NCBI GenBank assembly: GCA_029253285.1
Contig: JAQWZU010000008.1
Span: forward strand, 1-41,963
Direction: 5' to 3'
DNA length: 41,963 bases
Origin: Akkermansiaceae bacterium
GTDB lineage: Bacteria; Verrucomicrobiota; Verrucomicrobiia; Verrucomicrobiales; Akkermansiaceae
Shown: in pieces, positions 18,645 to 26,812 of the stretch
How the letters are laid out: each line of letters begins with the position of its first letter
How positions within the stretch are numbered: position 1 is the first letter of the stretch
Notes under the pieces: generated by a model
Told to the model about the DNA's origin: nothing
What the model saw: only the letters and a program-made list of their open reading frames with translations
The model's database searches: none
Made by a program: the position numbers and the translations under genes

Positions 18645-20075
18645 GTGCCCAAGGTATTTATTAAGACTTACGGATGACAGATGAACGAGCGTGATTCTGA
18701 GCAGGTTGCCCAGACATTTTCCGAGCGTGGCTATACTCTGACTCCTACCGAGCATGATGCGGATGCGATTCTGATCAATACCTGCAGTGTGCGGGATCAG
18801 GCCGAGCAGAAGGCTTTGGGCAAGATGGGCATGATGGGAAAGTATCGTGATCAGCGGGCGCACGTTGTCTACGGTTTCATGGGATGTATGGCCCAGAGTC
18901 GCGGAGAGGAGCTTTTTAAGCGGGTGCCGCATCTTGATTTGGTGGTGGGAACGCAAAAGTATCATCGCGTTTTTGACTATGTGGACAGTATCTTGAATCG
19001 TCGTCTTGAGACGAGGATGGATGAGGTGGGTGCAGAGTTGGTAACCCAGCGAGTGGAGGACGAAGTGGTGCAGGTTAATGCTGATAAGGTGATTTCTGCG
19101 CGCGTGGTTGATACCGAGGAAGAAGTGGGAAGTCAGAACACGATTCGTGATCACATTCCGCGGGAGACCCGGCGGGCGACGGCTTTCGTGAGCATCATGC
19201 AGGGATGTAATATGCGTTGTTCCTTTTGTATCGTCCCGGATACGCGCGGAAAAGAACGGGGCCGGCCGATTTCGGATATTGCGGAGGAGGTGAAGAGGCT
19301 GGTTGGCGAAGGGGTGCGTGAAGTGACTCTATTGGGACAGATCGTGAACCTCTACGGTCGGACCGAATTTGATAAAGTGGATGGAAAATCACCCTTCGTA
19401 CAGTTGTTGGAAGAGGTGCACGAGATTGGCGGGCTGGATCGGATTCGTTTTACGAGCCCGCATCCGATTGGTTATCGTGATGATTTGGTAGAAGCGTTTA
19501 CCTATTTGCCCAAGCTGTGCTCTCACATCCACTTTCCGATGCAGAGTGGTAGTGATCGGATTTTGAAGGCGATGCGTCGCCCGTATAAGAATGAGAAATT
19601 CCTGACGATCTGTGACAAGATGAAAGCAGCCCGTCCGGATCTCGCAATCACGACCGATATTATCGTAGGCTTTCCCACTGAGACCGAGGAAGATTTTCAG
19701 GATACTATTGATTGTGTTCAGCATGTGGGATTCGACAATAGTTTCATCTTTCGCTATTCGAAACGGAAAGACACTCCGGCAGCGGAGATGGACGGGCAGT
19801 TGAGCGAGTCGGTGAAGGAGGAGCGGAATCAACGTCTGCTGAAGGTTCAGGACGAGATCACGAAGGCCAAGCATGAGAAGTTGATAGGCACGACCCAGAC
19901 GATTTTGTGTGAGGGGCCTAGCAAGACCAACAAGGAGCGTTTAAGTGGCCGAACGAGCCAGAACAAGATTGTCATCTTCGACGGAGACGCCGAACGGATG
20001 ACAGGCGAGATTTTGGATGTGAAAATCGAGGATTCGACCGGATTTACCCTCTACGGGACACCGGAAATCATGTGA
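18645..20075 (+). CDS. miaB: tRNA methylthiotransferase MiaB, probable selenoprotein
   Basis: MiaB adds a methylthio group to N6-isopentenyladenosine-37 of tRNAs, using two 4Fe-4S clusters. Starting at GTG 18645 the frame reads VPKVFIKTYG, then TGA (18675-18677), then QMNERDSE. This is exactly the conserved MiaB N-terminus, with TGA at the position of the first auxiliary-cluster cysteine (residue 11). The other two ligands are present: Cys47 (NTCSVRD) and Cys81 (GCMAQ). The radical SAM motif is intact (Cys188, Cys192, Cys195), and a TRAM-like C-terminal domain is complete. Read through, the protein has 476 residues. Starting at ATG 18681 gives 464 residues and loses the first ligand. A SECIS-like hairpin follows the TGA, so selenocysteine is the favoured reading; a sequencing error (TGC to TGA) or a real truncation are the alternatives. 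Confidence 0.88.
18675..18714 (+). promoter_or_regulatory. In-frame UGA and putative bacterial SECIS hairpin
   Basis: UGA at 18675-18677 is followed after 18 bases by a hairpin: UCUG at 18696-18699 and GC at 18701-18702 pair with GC at 18708-18709 and CAGA at 18711-18714. There is one A-C mismatch (18700/18710) and an apical loop AGGUU (18703-18707). The UGA-to-loop distance is 25 bases and the second loop base is G, both within the published bacterial SECIS model. The top of the hairpin, GCAGGU, is identical to that of E. coli fdhF. The match was made by eye; no folding program was run. Confidence 0.6.
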
Positions 20076-20130
20076 TGGAATCAGACCTTTGGGCTTTACC
20101 CTCTAAGGAGTTGCTCTAGCTTGGCGGCGC

Positions 20131-20748
20131 ATGAATGGCGGACCCCATCCTTATCAGGAATTATCTCTTAGTAGCACCGGAATGGTGCTGGGGATCATTT
20201 TGTCGGCATTATACGCGTTTTGCCTCTTCAAATCCGAAGCTTCAATGGCTTGGGCGAAGAAGGCGCATCGGAATCACCAGGCTGGCACTTATGCCATGGC
20301 GATCGGAATGGTTTGGTTCTGGTTGTTGGTTGCGCCGAATGTGAAGGGGTCACTTTCGTTTATGGGGTCCCTATCGATGGATCTTGGTGAGTTCACCAAA
20401 TTGAAACCTTATCTCCAACTGGGAGTCCCTTTGTTCTGTGTTGGGATGATCATGTATGTGAGGGAGTTTTTGTTTGTGCGTGGCTTGGGGCTTTGCCTTC
20501 TGATGGGCGCGGCTCCAGTTCTCTATGCGGCAGATTTTGAGACGGCACCGATGAGAGTGCTTATGCCGTTGGTAGCCTATGGAATGATTATCAAAGGCCT
20601 CTTTTATGTCGGAATGCCTTACCTCTTCCGCGATGGAGTGAGTTGGGCTACGGCGACGAAAGGTCGCTGGAAGGTGCTTTCTTCGGCCGGGTTGGCGTTG
20701 GCCCTCGTGATTTTAGGATGCTCACTCACAATTTGGCGTGGCTATTGA
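20131..20748 (+). CDS. Multi-spanning membrane protein, unknown
   Basis: A 205-residue protein with about six hydrophobic segments (near residues 16-34, 53-70, 92-108, 114-132, 140-160 and 183-201), so an inner-membrane protein. No catalytic motif or known family was recognised. It lies between miaB (55 bases upstream) and the pyrophosphatase gene, whose start overlaps or closely follows its stop, suggesting co-transcription. The ATG at 20131 has only a distant AAGGAG about 20 bases upstream. Confidence 0.75.
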   Translation: MNGGPHPYQELSLSSTGMVLGIILSALYAFCLFKSEASMAWAKKAHRNHQAGTYAMAIGMVWFWLLVAPNVKGSLSFMGSLSMDLGEFTKLKPYLQLGVPLFCVGMIMYVREFLFVRGLGLCLLMGAAPVLYAADFETAPMRVLMPLVAYGMIIKGLFYVGMPYLFRDGVSWATATKGRWKVLSSAGLALALVILGCSLTIWRGY

Positions 20749-20755
20749 TCGGATC

Positions 20756-22429
20756 ATGACTCCGCCCTGGTATGTTCTGGGGCACCAAAATCCTGACGCG
20801 GATGCGATCTGCGCGGCGATAGGGCATGCGGCATACCTCAAGGCTCTGGGTGAGTCTGATGTGGTGGCGGCACGTTGCGGCGTGGTTCCTCCGCGGGTGA
20901 AGATTGTTTTGGAGAAGGCGGGGTTGGAAGCTCCGCCCCTGGTCGATGATGTTCGGCCGACGGCGGGGTCGATTAGTCGCAAGAGCGTCGTGGCGGTGAG
21001 GCAGGATGATACTTTCCTAATGGCTTATCGGTTAATGGTCGATCACGGGGTAAGGGCGGTTCCGGTTTTGAACAATGGCGGAGAGATTCGTGGATTGTTG
21101 CACTTTTTGGATTTGTTGCAGTTACTTCTTCCGCCAGCGACTGATGGTCGGGATGTGAAGCTTCTTCGGGCGAGTCTCGAGAATATTGCTGCGACTCTCG
21201 GAGCCAACGACCAGTTTGGTGCTGACTGTATTAATGAGGAAGAAGATCTCATCATGATGGTGGGAGCTTCCAGTCAGGATACCGTGAAGCGGCGTCTGCA
21301 AGTGGCCAAGGAAGAGGGGAATGTTCACCAATATATGGTGATTTGCGGAGATCGTCCGGTGGTGCATCAACGAGCGGTTGAGTATGGTGCGAGAGCTTTG
21401 CTTGTGACGGGCGGTTATTCGCCTGATCCCGAACTCGCAGCACGCGCCAAGGAGGAGGGGATTGTCATATTATGCACTCCGCACGATACGGCAACTGCGG
21501 TAAAGTTGGCGCTTTGTGCCCGAAAGGTGCGCAATATTATTAGCGACGATTTCATGGCGCTGGCTTCTAACCGGGTGGTGAGCCGCTTCAGTAAAGAAGT
21601 GTCAAATTCAGATCAGGACCTCTTTCCCGTCGTCGAGGCAGGAACAAGGAGATTGATGGGCGTCTTTTCAAAGTCCGACCTGGTTGATCCGCCGCGAACG
21701 CGGCTTTCTCTGGTGGATCACAATGAGTTTTCACAGGCTGTTAAAGGCGTGGAGGAAGCCAAGATTATTGAAATTCTGGATCACCACCGCTTGTCGGGGG
21801 ATTTGACGACGCGTGATCCGGTCCGCTTTATCAATGAGCCGGTCGGGAGTTCGTCAACGATTGTGGCCCGTCGTTTTCGGGAAAAGGGATTGGAGCCGGA
21901 CGCTTCAGTGGCGCTTTGCCTTTGTGCGGGGTTGGTGTCGGATACCTTGAATCTGACGTCGCCAACGACCACGGAGGTGGATCGCGAGATTCTAAGCTGG
22001 CTCTCAGCTCTGGCTGGTGTTGATGCGGATGAGTTTGCAGAGGCTTTCTTTGCGTCCGGTTCTCTTCTGCTTCACGCGGATGCCAAGGCAATCGTGGGCA
22101 CAGATCGGAAGGAATTTAACGAAGAGGGAGTCTTCCTCAGTCTTTCTCAAGTTGAAGAAACAAGCTTCAAAGGTCTTTCCGATCGAAAGGAAGAATTGGT
22201 GGAAGAATTGGAGCGATTGCGTAACGATAAGGGATATGATCTGTGCGCGCTTATGGTGACGGATATTCGTCGTCACGACAGTACGATCCTTGCGGTTGGA
22301 CACGACAATTTGTTGATTAAATTTCCCTTTGACAGGGTGGCAACGACAGAGTTCTCCGCTCCAGGTGTCGTGTCACGTAAGAAGCAGCTTTTCCCGGCGG
22401 TTTGTGAAGCGATCCGCCGGATGGGCTAG
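20756..22429 (+). CDS. Family II Mn-dependent pyrophosphatase with CBS and DRTGG
   Basis: Hydrolyses inorganic pyrophosphate to phosphate in the cytosol. The DHH-type catalytic half is split by a regulatory insert: metal motif HQNPDAD at residues 10-16, CBS-1 about 75-125, DRTGG-like domain about 140-250, CBS-2 about 255-315. Then DHNE (321-324), DHH (342-344) and the DHHA2 substrate-binding domain with SRKKQ at about 540-544 follow. In known CBS-pyrophosphatases the insert binds adenine nucleotides, and diadenosine polyphosphates activate those with DRTGG; that behaviour here is inference. I chose ATG 20756 (seven bases after the previous stop); a GTG at 20738 in frame would overlap the previous gene. 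The stop TAG shares CTAG with the convergent argH stop. Confidence 0.9.
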   Translation: MTPPWYVLGHQNPDADAICAAIGHAAYLKALGESDVVAARCGVVPPRVKIVLEKAGLEAPPLVDDVRPTAGSISRKSVVAVRQDDTFLMAYRLMVDHGVRAVPVLNNGGEIRGLLHFLDLLQLLLPPATDGRDVKLLRASLENIAATLGANDQFGADCINEEEDLIMMVGASSQDTVKRRLQVAKEEGNVHQYMVICGDRPVVHQRAVEYGARALLVTGGYSPDPELAARAKEEGIVILCTPHDTATAVKLALCARKVRNIISDDFMALASNRVVSRFSKEVSNSDQDLFPVVEAGTRRLMGVFSKSDLVDPPRTRLSLVDHNEFSQAVKGVEEAKIIEILDHHRLSGDLTTRDPVRFINEPVGSSSTIVARRFREKGLEPDASVALCLCAGLVSDTLNLTSPTTTEVDREILSWLSALAGVDADEFAEAFFASGSLLLHADAKAIVGTDRKEFNEEGVFLSLSQVEETSFKGLSDRKEELVEELERLRNDKGYDLCALMVTDIRRHDSTILAVGHDNLLIKFPFDRVATTEFSAPGVVSRKKQLFPAVCEAIRRMG

Positions 22430-23775
22430 GATTTTCTCCAGCGCGCGATTTGAGCTCGTATGTTCTCGACGGACGGAGCACCGGGATTAGTTCGGGCGGC
22501 AAGAGCTCTGGTAAGGGAGAAGACAGAGGAGGCGTCACTGGTGAACGTTGGATCCACTTTTGTTAGGTCAAGTTGATCAAGTGGTGTCTTGGTGGCGACG
22601 GCTTCGGCGACGGCTCTGCCGACTAATTCATGGGCGCTTCGAAATGGCACGCCTTGTTTGACGAGCCAGTCGGCGAGATCAGTTGCAAGAAGCATGGGGT
22701 CGGATGAGGCAATTTGGCAGGCTTCGGTGTTAATTTCCATTGCTGCGACCATTTCGGTATTCACCTTGAGGGCGATTGTGAGTGTGTCGATTGAGTCGAA
22801 GAGAGGTTCCTTGTCTTCCTGTAAATCCCGGTTGTAGGTAAGTGGCAGTCCTTTGAGGGCTGTGAGAACGGAGACGAGATTGCCATAGAGTCGTCCGGAT
22901 TTTCCGCGGGTGATCTCGCAAATGTCAGGATTTTTCTTCTGCGGCATCAGGGATGATCCGGTAGTGTGGGCATCGGAAAGGGTCACAAACCCAAATTCCG
23001 CCGAACTCCAGAGGATGAGATCCTCGGAAAGCCGGGAAAGGTGGGCGCCGCAGAGTGCGAAATTGAAAAGAAGCTCGGCGAGGTAATCCCGGTCGGAAAT
23101 GGCATCCATGGAATTTGTCGTCACGCCATCGAATCCCAGCTCCCGGGCAATGGCCTCTCGATCAAGGTTGATCGTGGAGCCTGCTAGGGCTCCCGATCCG
23201 AGCGGACAGATGTTGACCCGCTTGCGCGTGTCGACGAGACGTTCCTTGTCCCGGACTAGCATTTCCACATAGGCGAGGAGGTGATGGCCGACCGTGACGG
23301 GCTGCCCCCGCTGAAGGTGGGTGTAACCCGGGAAAATGGTATCGGCGTGCTTGTCAGCCTGATCGAGGAGGGCGGATTGAAAATCACTTAAGAGATCCAG
23401 AAGGTTGTCGATGGCGGAACGACAGTAGAGGCGGGTGTCGGTCGCAACCTGGTCGTTCCGGGACCGCGCAGTGTGAAGCTTTCCTCCTGCGGTCCCTATC
23501 CGCTCGGTGAGCGCGGACTCGATATTCATGTGAATGTCTTCGAGTTCGGTCGAAAATTCAAACTTACCCTCGCTGATTTCCTTCTCAATTTCCCTAAGAC
23601 CGTTTTCAATTTGAGAGAACTCGCTTTTACTTAGAATTCCCGCATTCACTTGGGCGCGGGCGTGGGCGATCGATCCAGCGACGTCGTGCGGGTATAGACG
23701 CCAATCGTATGAGATTGATTCGCCATACTGTTGCAGGAGATCAGCGGTTGCTTGAGAAAATCGGCCCTTCCACAT
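22426..23775 (-). CDS. argH: Argininosuccinate lyase
   Basis: Cleaves argininosuccinate to arginine and fumarate, the last step of arginine synthesis. The family hallmarks are in order: HTARSRND at 101-108, THLQRGQP at about 152-159 with the catalytic His, and the flexible loop GSSLMPQKKNPD at 273-284 with the catalytic Ser. At 449 residues it is full length. It stands alone on the minus strand; its last four bases overlap the pyrophosphatase gene on the other strand. No other arginine gene is nearby. Confidence 0.97.
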   Translation of the reverse strand: MWKGRFSQATADLLQQYGESISYDWRLYPHDVAGSIAHARAQVNAGILSKSEFSQIENGLREIEKEISEGKFEFSTELEDIHMNIESALTERIGTAGGKLHTARSRNDQVATDTRLYCRSAIDNLLDLLSDFQSALLDQADKHADTIFPGYTHLQRGQPVTVGHHLLAYVEMLVRDKERLVDTRKRVNICPLGSGALAGSTINLDREAIARELGFDGVTTNSMDAISDRDYLAELLFNFALCGAHLSRLSEDLILWSSAEFGFVTLSDAHTTGSSLMPQKKNPDICEITRGKSGRLYGNLVSVLTALKGLPLTYNRDLQEDKEPLFDSIDTLTIALKVNTEMVAAMEINTEACQIASSDPMLLATDLADWLVKQGVPFRSAHELVGRAVAEAVATKTPLDQLDLTKVDPTFTSDASSVFSLTRALAARTNPGAPSVENIRAQIARWRKS

Positions 23776-23853
23776 GTTGGAGTGAGTCTTGGTCGTTGTG
23801 CGGCGAGATTCAAGCCCCGACCGAGCGGATGGGGTTAAAAAATCAAATGATCG

Positions 23854-23881
23854 TTGATTCAGTTTACGATTGTATTATCAT
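23854..23881 (+). promoter_or_regulatory. Putative promoter, near-leaderless transcript
   Basis: TTGATT (23854-23859), a 16-base spacer and TATCAT (23876-23881) precede the ATG at 23891. The predicted transcription start near 23888 leaves almost no leader, and the site overlaps an alternative upstream ATG at 23870, which is therefore unlikely. Confidence 0.4.
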
Positions 23882-23890
23882 TTACTCGAC

Positions 23891-25042
23891 ATGAATGATT
23901 CTGCACCTCCTAGTCCGATGAGCGCCGCAGGAAAGGTGGCTCCGCCCGCTGGAGGGTCCTCTCCGAAGAAGATCCCCAAGCCTCCGCAACCGATGCATTC
24001 TTCGATTCCTCCGTTGCTAAAAGATGAGGAGAAAGTGGATACATCCGAGGCTGTTTCGATTCTAAAGCAAGCTGCTCAAGAGACCTTAAAATCATCCGAG
24101 GTCGTAAAAAACCAGGTGCCACGTCCAGCGAAAATCGATGGCAAAGCGGTTGAAAGATTGCCGGCCCAGATCGGGGAAGAGGTTCCTGAAAAGGAAAACG
24201 GTCCTGGCTCGTCTGAGATTAAGAAGACGACGGCCAGAGTGACCCTTGAATCGACTCCGGTAGGACTTCCAAAGGTGGTTGAAAATGTTCCGGCTGAAGT
24301 TATTAAAACCGATGTTTTCAAGTCCGAGCCCGCTCAGAAAGAACCAGTTAAGCAGGAGCAGTTTCCAGCTTCCAAACCCGGAGTGACCGTTGAGGAGGCT
24401 GCCAAGCGTCCTTGGTGGAAGTTTTGGGGGAAGACACCCGAAATTGCGGTGGATTGTAAGGCCGATGAGCTCGTCGAGGGCGCGAAACGTCCTTTGACAG
24501 AGAAGGAATTGGTGCATAAGCGCCATGAGGCCTTGATCGATTCGGTCAATCAGATTTGTCATAGCCTGGAAGCATCGACCAATCGTCCGATTGAGGTGAA
24601 AGCAACCGACTTGGTCCCATTAATCCCCGGCGACAATATCGATACCTTAAATCGCACCCAAGAGTTGGTCAGTGGAGTCCTCAAGCAGGTTTCCGGACGT
24701 CTGGAGAAGGCTGGAGAGCGGGACGCAGTGATGATTGACTCACTGAGTTCGATGGATAAGTCGATCACCTCGCTAAACGACGTCGGGGAGAGAACGATCA
24801 CCACGATGGATGGCATGAAGGGGATTCTTTCCCAGGTCAGTGGTGCGATGGTTACGATGCAGACAGAGCTGAAGCAGTCCAGTAAGCGATACGAAGAGCT
24901 TCTCAAGAGGGTTCAGAAGGCTGAGAGCGAGAATATTACCAAAGTGCAGAAGTTGCAAAAATCGACACTCTGGGTGAACGTCATCCTAGGACTTGCTGTG
25001 GTTTCTGGATTGATCGCAGTCGCGATTTCGAAAGCCGGCTAA
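23891..25042 (+). CDS. Tail-anchored coiled-coil protein, unknown
   Basis: A 383-residue protein with no signal peptide. The first 160-170 residues are rich in Pro, Lys, Glu and Ser and look disordered. A short WWKFWGKTPE motif follows. The second half is helical with heptad-like patterns (SLSSMDKSITSLNDVGERTITTM region, YEELLKRVQKAESEN). A single C-terminal membrane segment (VNVILGLAVVSGLIAVAIS) is followed by only a few residues, so the bulk should face the cytosol. I do not recognise a family. It has its own promoter and stands alone on the plus strand. Confidence 0.7.
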   Translation: MNDSAPPSPMSAAGKVAPPAGGSSPKKIPKPPQPMHSSIPPLLKDEEKVDTSEAVSILKQAAQETLKSSEVVKNQVPRPAKIDGKAVERLPAQIGEEVPEKENGPGSSEIKKTTARVTLESTPVGLPKVVENVPAEVIKTDVFKSEPAQKEPVKQEQFPASKPGVTVEEAAKRPWWKFWGKTPEIAVDCKADELVEGAKRPLTEKELVHKRHEALIDSVNQICHSLEASTNRPIEVKATDLVPLIPGDNIDTLNRTQELVSGVLKQVSGRLEKAGERDAVMIDSLSSMDKSITSLNDVGERTITTMDGMKGILSQVSGAMVTMQTELKQSSKRYEELLKRVQKAESENITKVQKLQKSTLWVNVILGLAVVSGLIAVAISKAG

Positions 25043-25090
25043 ATTAGGCCGAAAGTTCAGTAAAGCTGTGGATGGGCGAGTGATTTTCGC

Positions 25091-25129
25091 GGCTTTTCTT
25101 TGCCTGATTCTTGGGGCAAAGAAAAAGCC
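25091..25129. repeat. Inverted repeat overlapping terminator
   Basis: The arm GGCTTTTCTTTGCC (25091-25104) is complementary to 25115-25129 apart from one extra A. The right arm shares bases with the neighbouring terminator hairpin (25124-25155), so the two folds exclude each other. It may act as the terminator of the plus-strand gene ending at 25042, or as an antiterminator. Confidence 0.55.
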
Positions 25130-25155
25130 CCACTACATTGAAGCAGCGGGGCTTT
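25119..25155 (-). terminator. Terminator of the VTC/DUF4956 operon
   Basis: Read on the minus strand, AAAGCCCC (25155-25148) pairs with GGGGCTTT (25131-25124), followed by TTCTTT. It lies 20 bases after the DUF4956 stop. On the plus strand the T-run is only three bases, so it mainly serves the minus strand. Confidence 0.8.
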
Positions 25156-25175
25156 AGGAAAATGATTGGGACTTC

Positions 25176-25889
25176 CTAGCGGTCGAGGTCGCGCTGGGTT
25201 GTGGTCAGGATCGCGCGGTTGTTTCCGCAAGCGATTTGAACTTCCTCCATGAAGTCGGAGACTTGCACGCCATTTTTGAGGACGAGGCCGTAACGGAGCT
25301 CGCTCATCATACCTGCCTGCACGGACTCGACACTGATCATCTCGATGGCGTCAGTAAATTTTTCGAAGATCTCTTCGAAAGCGACGGAAAAATCGACGTC
25401 GTTGTTGACGCGAATACGGAGTTGGTGGGAGGCGCGACGCGGAGCGAAGGCATCTTGTTTGGAAATGAAGAAGATCGCACCACCAACGATGAGGGTAGTA
25501 ACGAGAACGATGGGGTATTCGCGCGCGCCGACGCCCATTCCGGTTGCCATGGCGAAGAAGACGAAGGCCAAATCCCGGGATTGACCCAAGTTGCGACGGA
25601 AGCGAATCATCGAGAAGGCGGCAAACATTCCGAAGGCGACTGCGCCGTTTCCGTTCACGACCATGATGAGGATGGTCGTGACGGTTCCGATGATGACGAG
25701 AGTGTGGACGTAGTCCTGAGAATAGCGGGTACCCTTGTATGTGTGCTTGTAAAGGGCTCCGATGAGCATGTTGAGAACAAAGCTCAAGCACATAGCGCCT
25801 ATGACCTCCAGCGGCTGTGGGTCAGCAGCGGTGTTTGGTGACATATTACTGAAGAAATCATCGACGGCGTTTGCGATTACGGGATCCAT
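25176..25889 (-). CDS. DUF4956 membrane protein
   Basis: A 237-residue inner-membrane protein. About four membrane segments occupy residues 28-150 (including VIGAMCLSFVLNMLIGALY and a TVTTILIMVV segment). The FGMFAAFSMIRFRR signature and a cytosolic C-terminal domain of about 80 residues follow. This pattern fits the DUF4956 family, whose members are often encoded beside VTC-type polyphosphate polymerase domain proteins, as here (71 bases upstream on the same strand). The pair may form a membrane-linked enzyme that makes or moves polyphosphate or a related polymer; this is inferred from the neighbours only. Confidence 0.85.
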   Translation of the reverse strand: MDPVIANAVDDFFSNMSPNTAADPQPLEVIGAMCLSFVLNMLIGALYKHTYKGTRYSQDYVHTLVIIGTVTTILIMVVNGNGAVAFGMFAAFSMIRFRRNLGQSRDLAFVFFAMATGMGVGAREYPIVLVTTLIVGGAIFFISKQDAFAPRRASHQLRIRVNNDVDFSVAFEEIFEKFTDAIEMISVESVQAGMMSELRYGLVLKNGVQVSDFMEEVQIACGNNRAILTTTQRDLDR

Positions 25890-25960
25890 AGGTTTAACGA
25901 AGGTTTGAGGTGTCGGAGAGAAAGGGAGATAGATTACTTTGCTGCTTTGGAACAGAGAAA

Positions 25961-26725
25961 TTACGCAGCGTTTGGGGGGGCGTTTTTGAGTTGCTCTTTG
26001 AGGACTGGGTCGATGACCTTCATGGCGGTGCAGAACTTACTGAAACTGCGTCGCATAAGGTCCTTTTCTCCACCATACTCCCGGAACCAAAATGGGACTG
26101 GGCCGATCGATTTCACCTCAAAAATCGATTTATCAGGTGGAATGATATAATCCGAGAAGCGTTGATCGTTTGGCTCCAGCGAGAGTAGCTCGGCGCGACA
26201 CATTAATCGGGTGTCGAAAGTGATGCGAAGCTGGCCATCCGGAGTCATGAGGGCTCGTCGATCGTAGCGAAGTTGAATGGCTGGTTCAAATTTACGGCGT
26301 TCAATGAGATCAAAGAGCTCGGCAATGATCATACGCTGTCCACGGGACCAGTCACGCTTGACGGTGCGGAGAATGTCATAGTTTCCGTTGGCGAACTCGA
26401 TTGCCTCTTCAACAGGAAGGAAAAGGCGGCGTTTGGCGCCGAGTCCGAAATGCTTGTGTTTGATTTCGATGAAGCCGGTGGGAGGAATCTTGCCGCCTTC
26501 CATTCCGTATATACGAACACGGATCTTGCGACGGCTGGCTAATCCTCGGTTTTTCTCCCAGAAACACTGACGGTCCGGAGTTTCAAAGTATTCCGTGACA
26601 ATCGGATAGTTCCCGTCTTCCGAAGCCAGGCTGTCTACAACAAGCCGATCGGCGAGATCCTTCTGGATTTCCTCCATGTCGTCCAAGCTGATCAGATACT
26701 TGTATTCGGTGCGGTTGAGACTCAA
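25961..26725 (-). CDS. VTC-type polyphosphate polymerase domain protein
   Basis: A 254-residue protein of the triphosphate tunnel metalloenzyme fold, related to the catalytic domain of the yeast vacuolar transporter chaperone that makes polyphosphate from ATP. The strand order carries the expected charged motifs: RTEYKYLI at 5-12, YFETPDRQCF at about 47-56, RRKIRVRIYG at 66-75, FIEIKHK at 85-91 and, near the end, FEVKS. No membrane segment is present, so it probably works with the DUF4956 membrane protein downstream. Bacterial members are not all shown to make polyphosphate, so activity is inference. A ppk2 remnant lies about 1 kb away. Confidence 0.85.
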   Translation of the reverse strand: MSLNRTEYKYLISLDDMEEIQKDLADRLVVDSLASEDGNYPIVTEYFETPDRQCFWEKNRGLASRRKIRVRIYGMEGGKIPPTGFIEIKHKHFGLGAKRRLFLPVEEAIEFANGNYDILRTVKRDWSRGQRMIIAELFDLIERRKFEPAIQLRYDRRALMTPDGQLRITFDTRLMCRAELLSLEPNDQRFSDYIIPPDKSIFEVKSIGPVPFWFREYGGEKDLMRRSFSKFCTAMKVIDPVLKEQLKNAPPNAA

Positions 26726-26812
26726 GGTGGAAAGTTGTTTAAGGTGACGAAACCGTTACTAATCCTAAAATTTAGCAAATCCAGCAATCAAAAAAGGAAT
26801 GGGAGTGGCAAT

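Noticed and set aside
18675-18677. UGA in miaB read as tryptophan or as a genetic-code change
   Set aside because: Other genes in the window use TGA as a normal stop (for example dxr upstream partner cdsA and rlmI), so a recoded UGA for Trp is not supported.
25236-25841. 201-codon frame antisense to the DUF4956 gene
   Set aside because: Composition (Asp/Glu/His-rich) is typical of an antisense shadow, and the DUF4956 gene is well supported.
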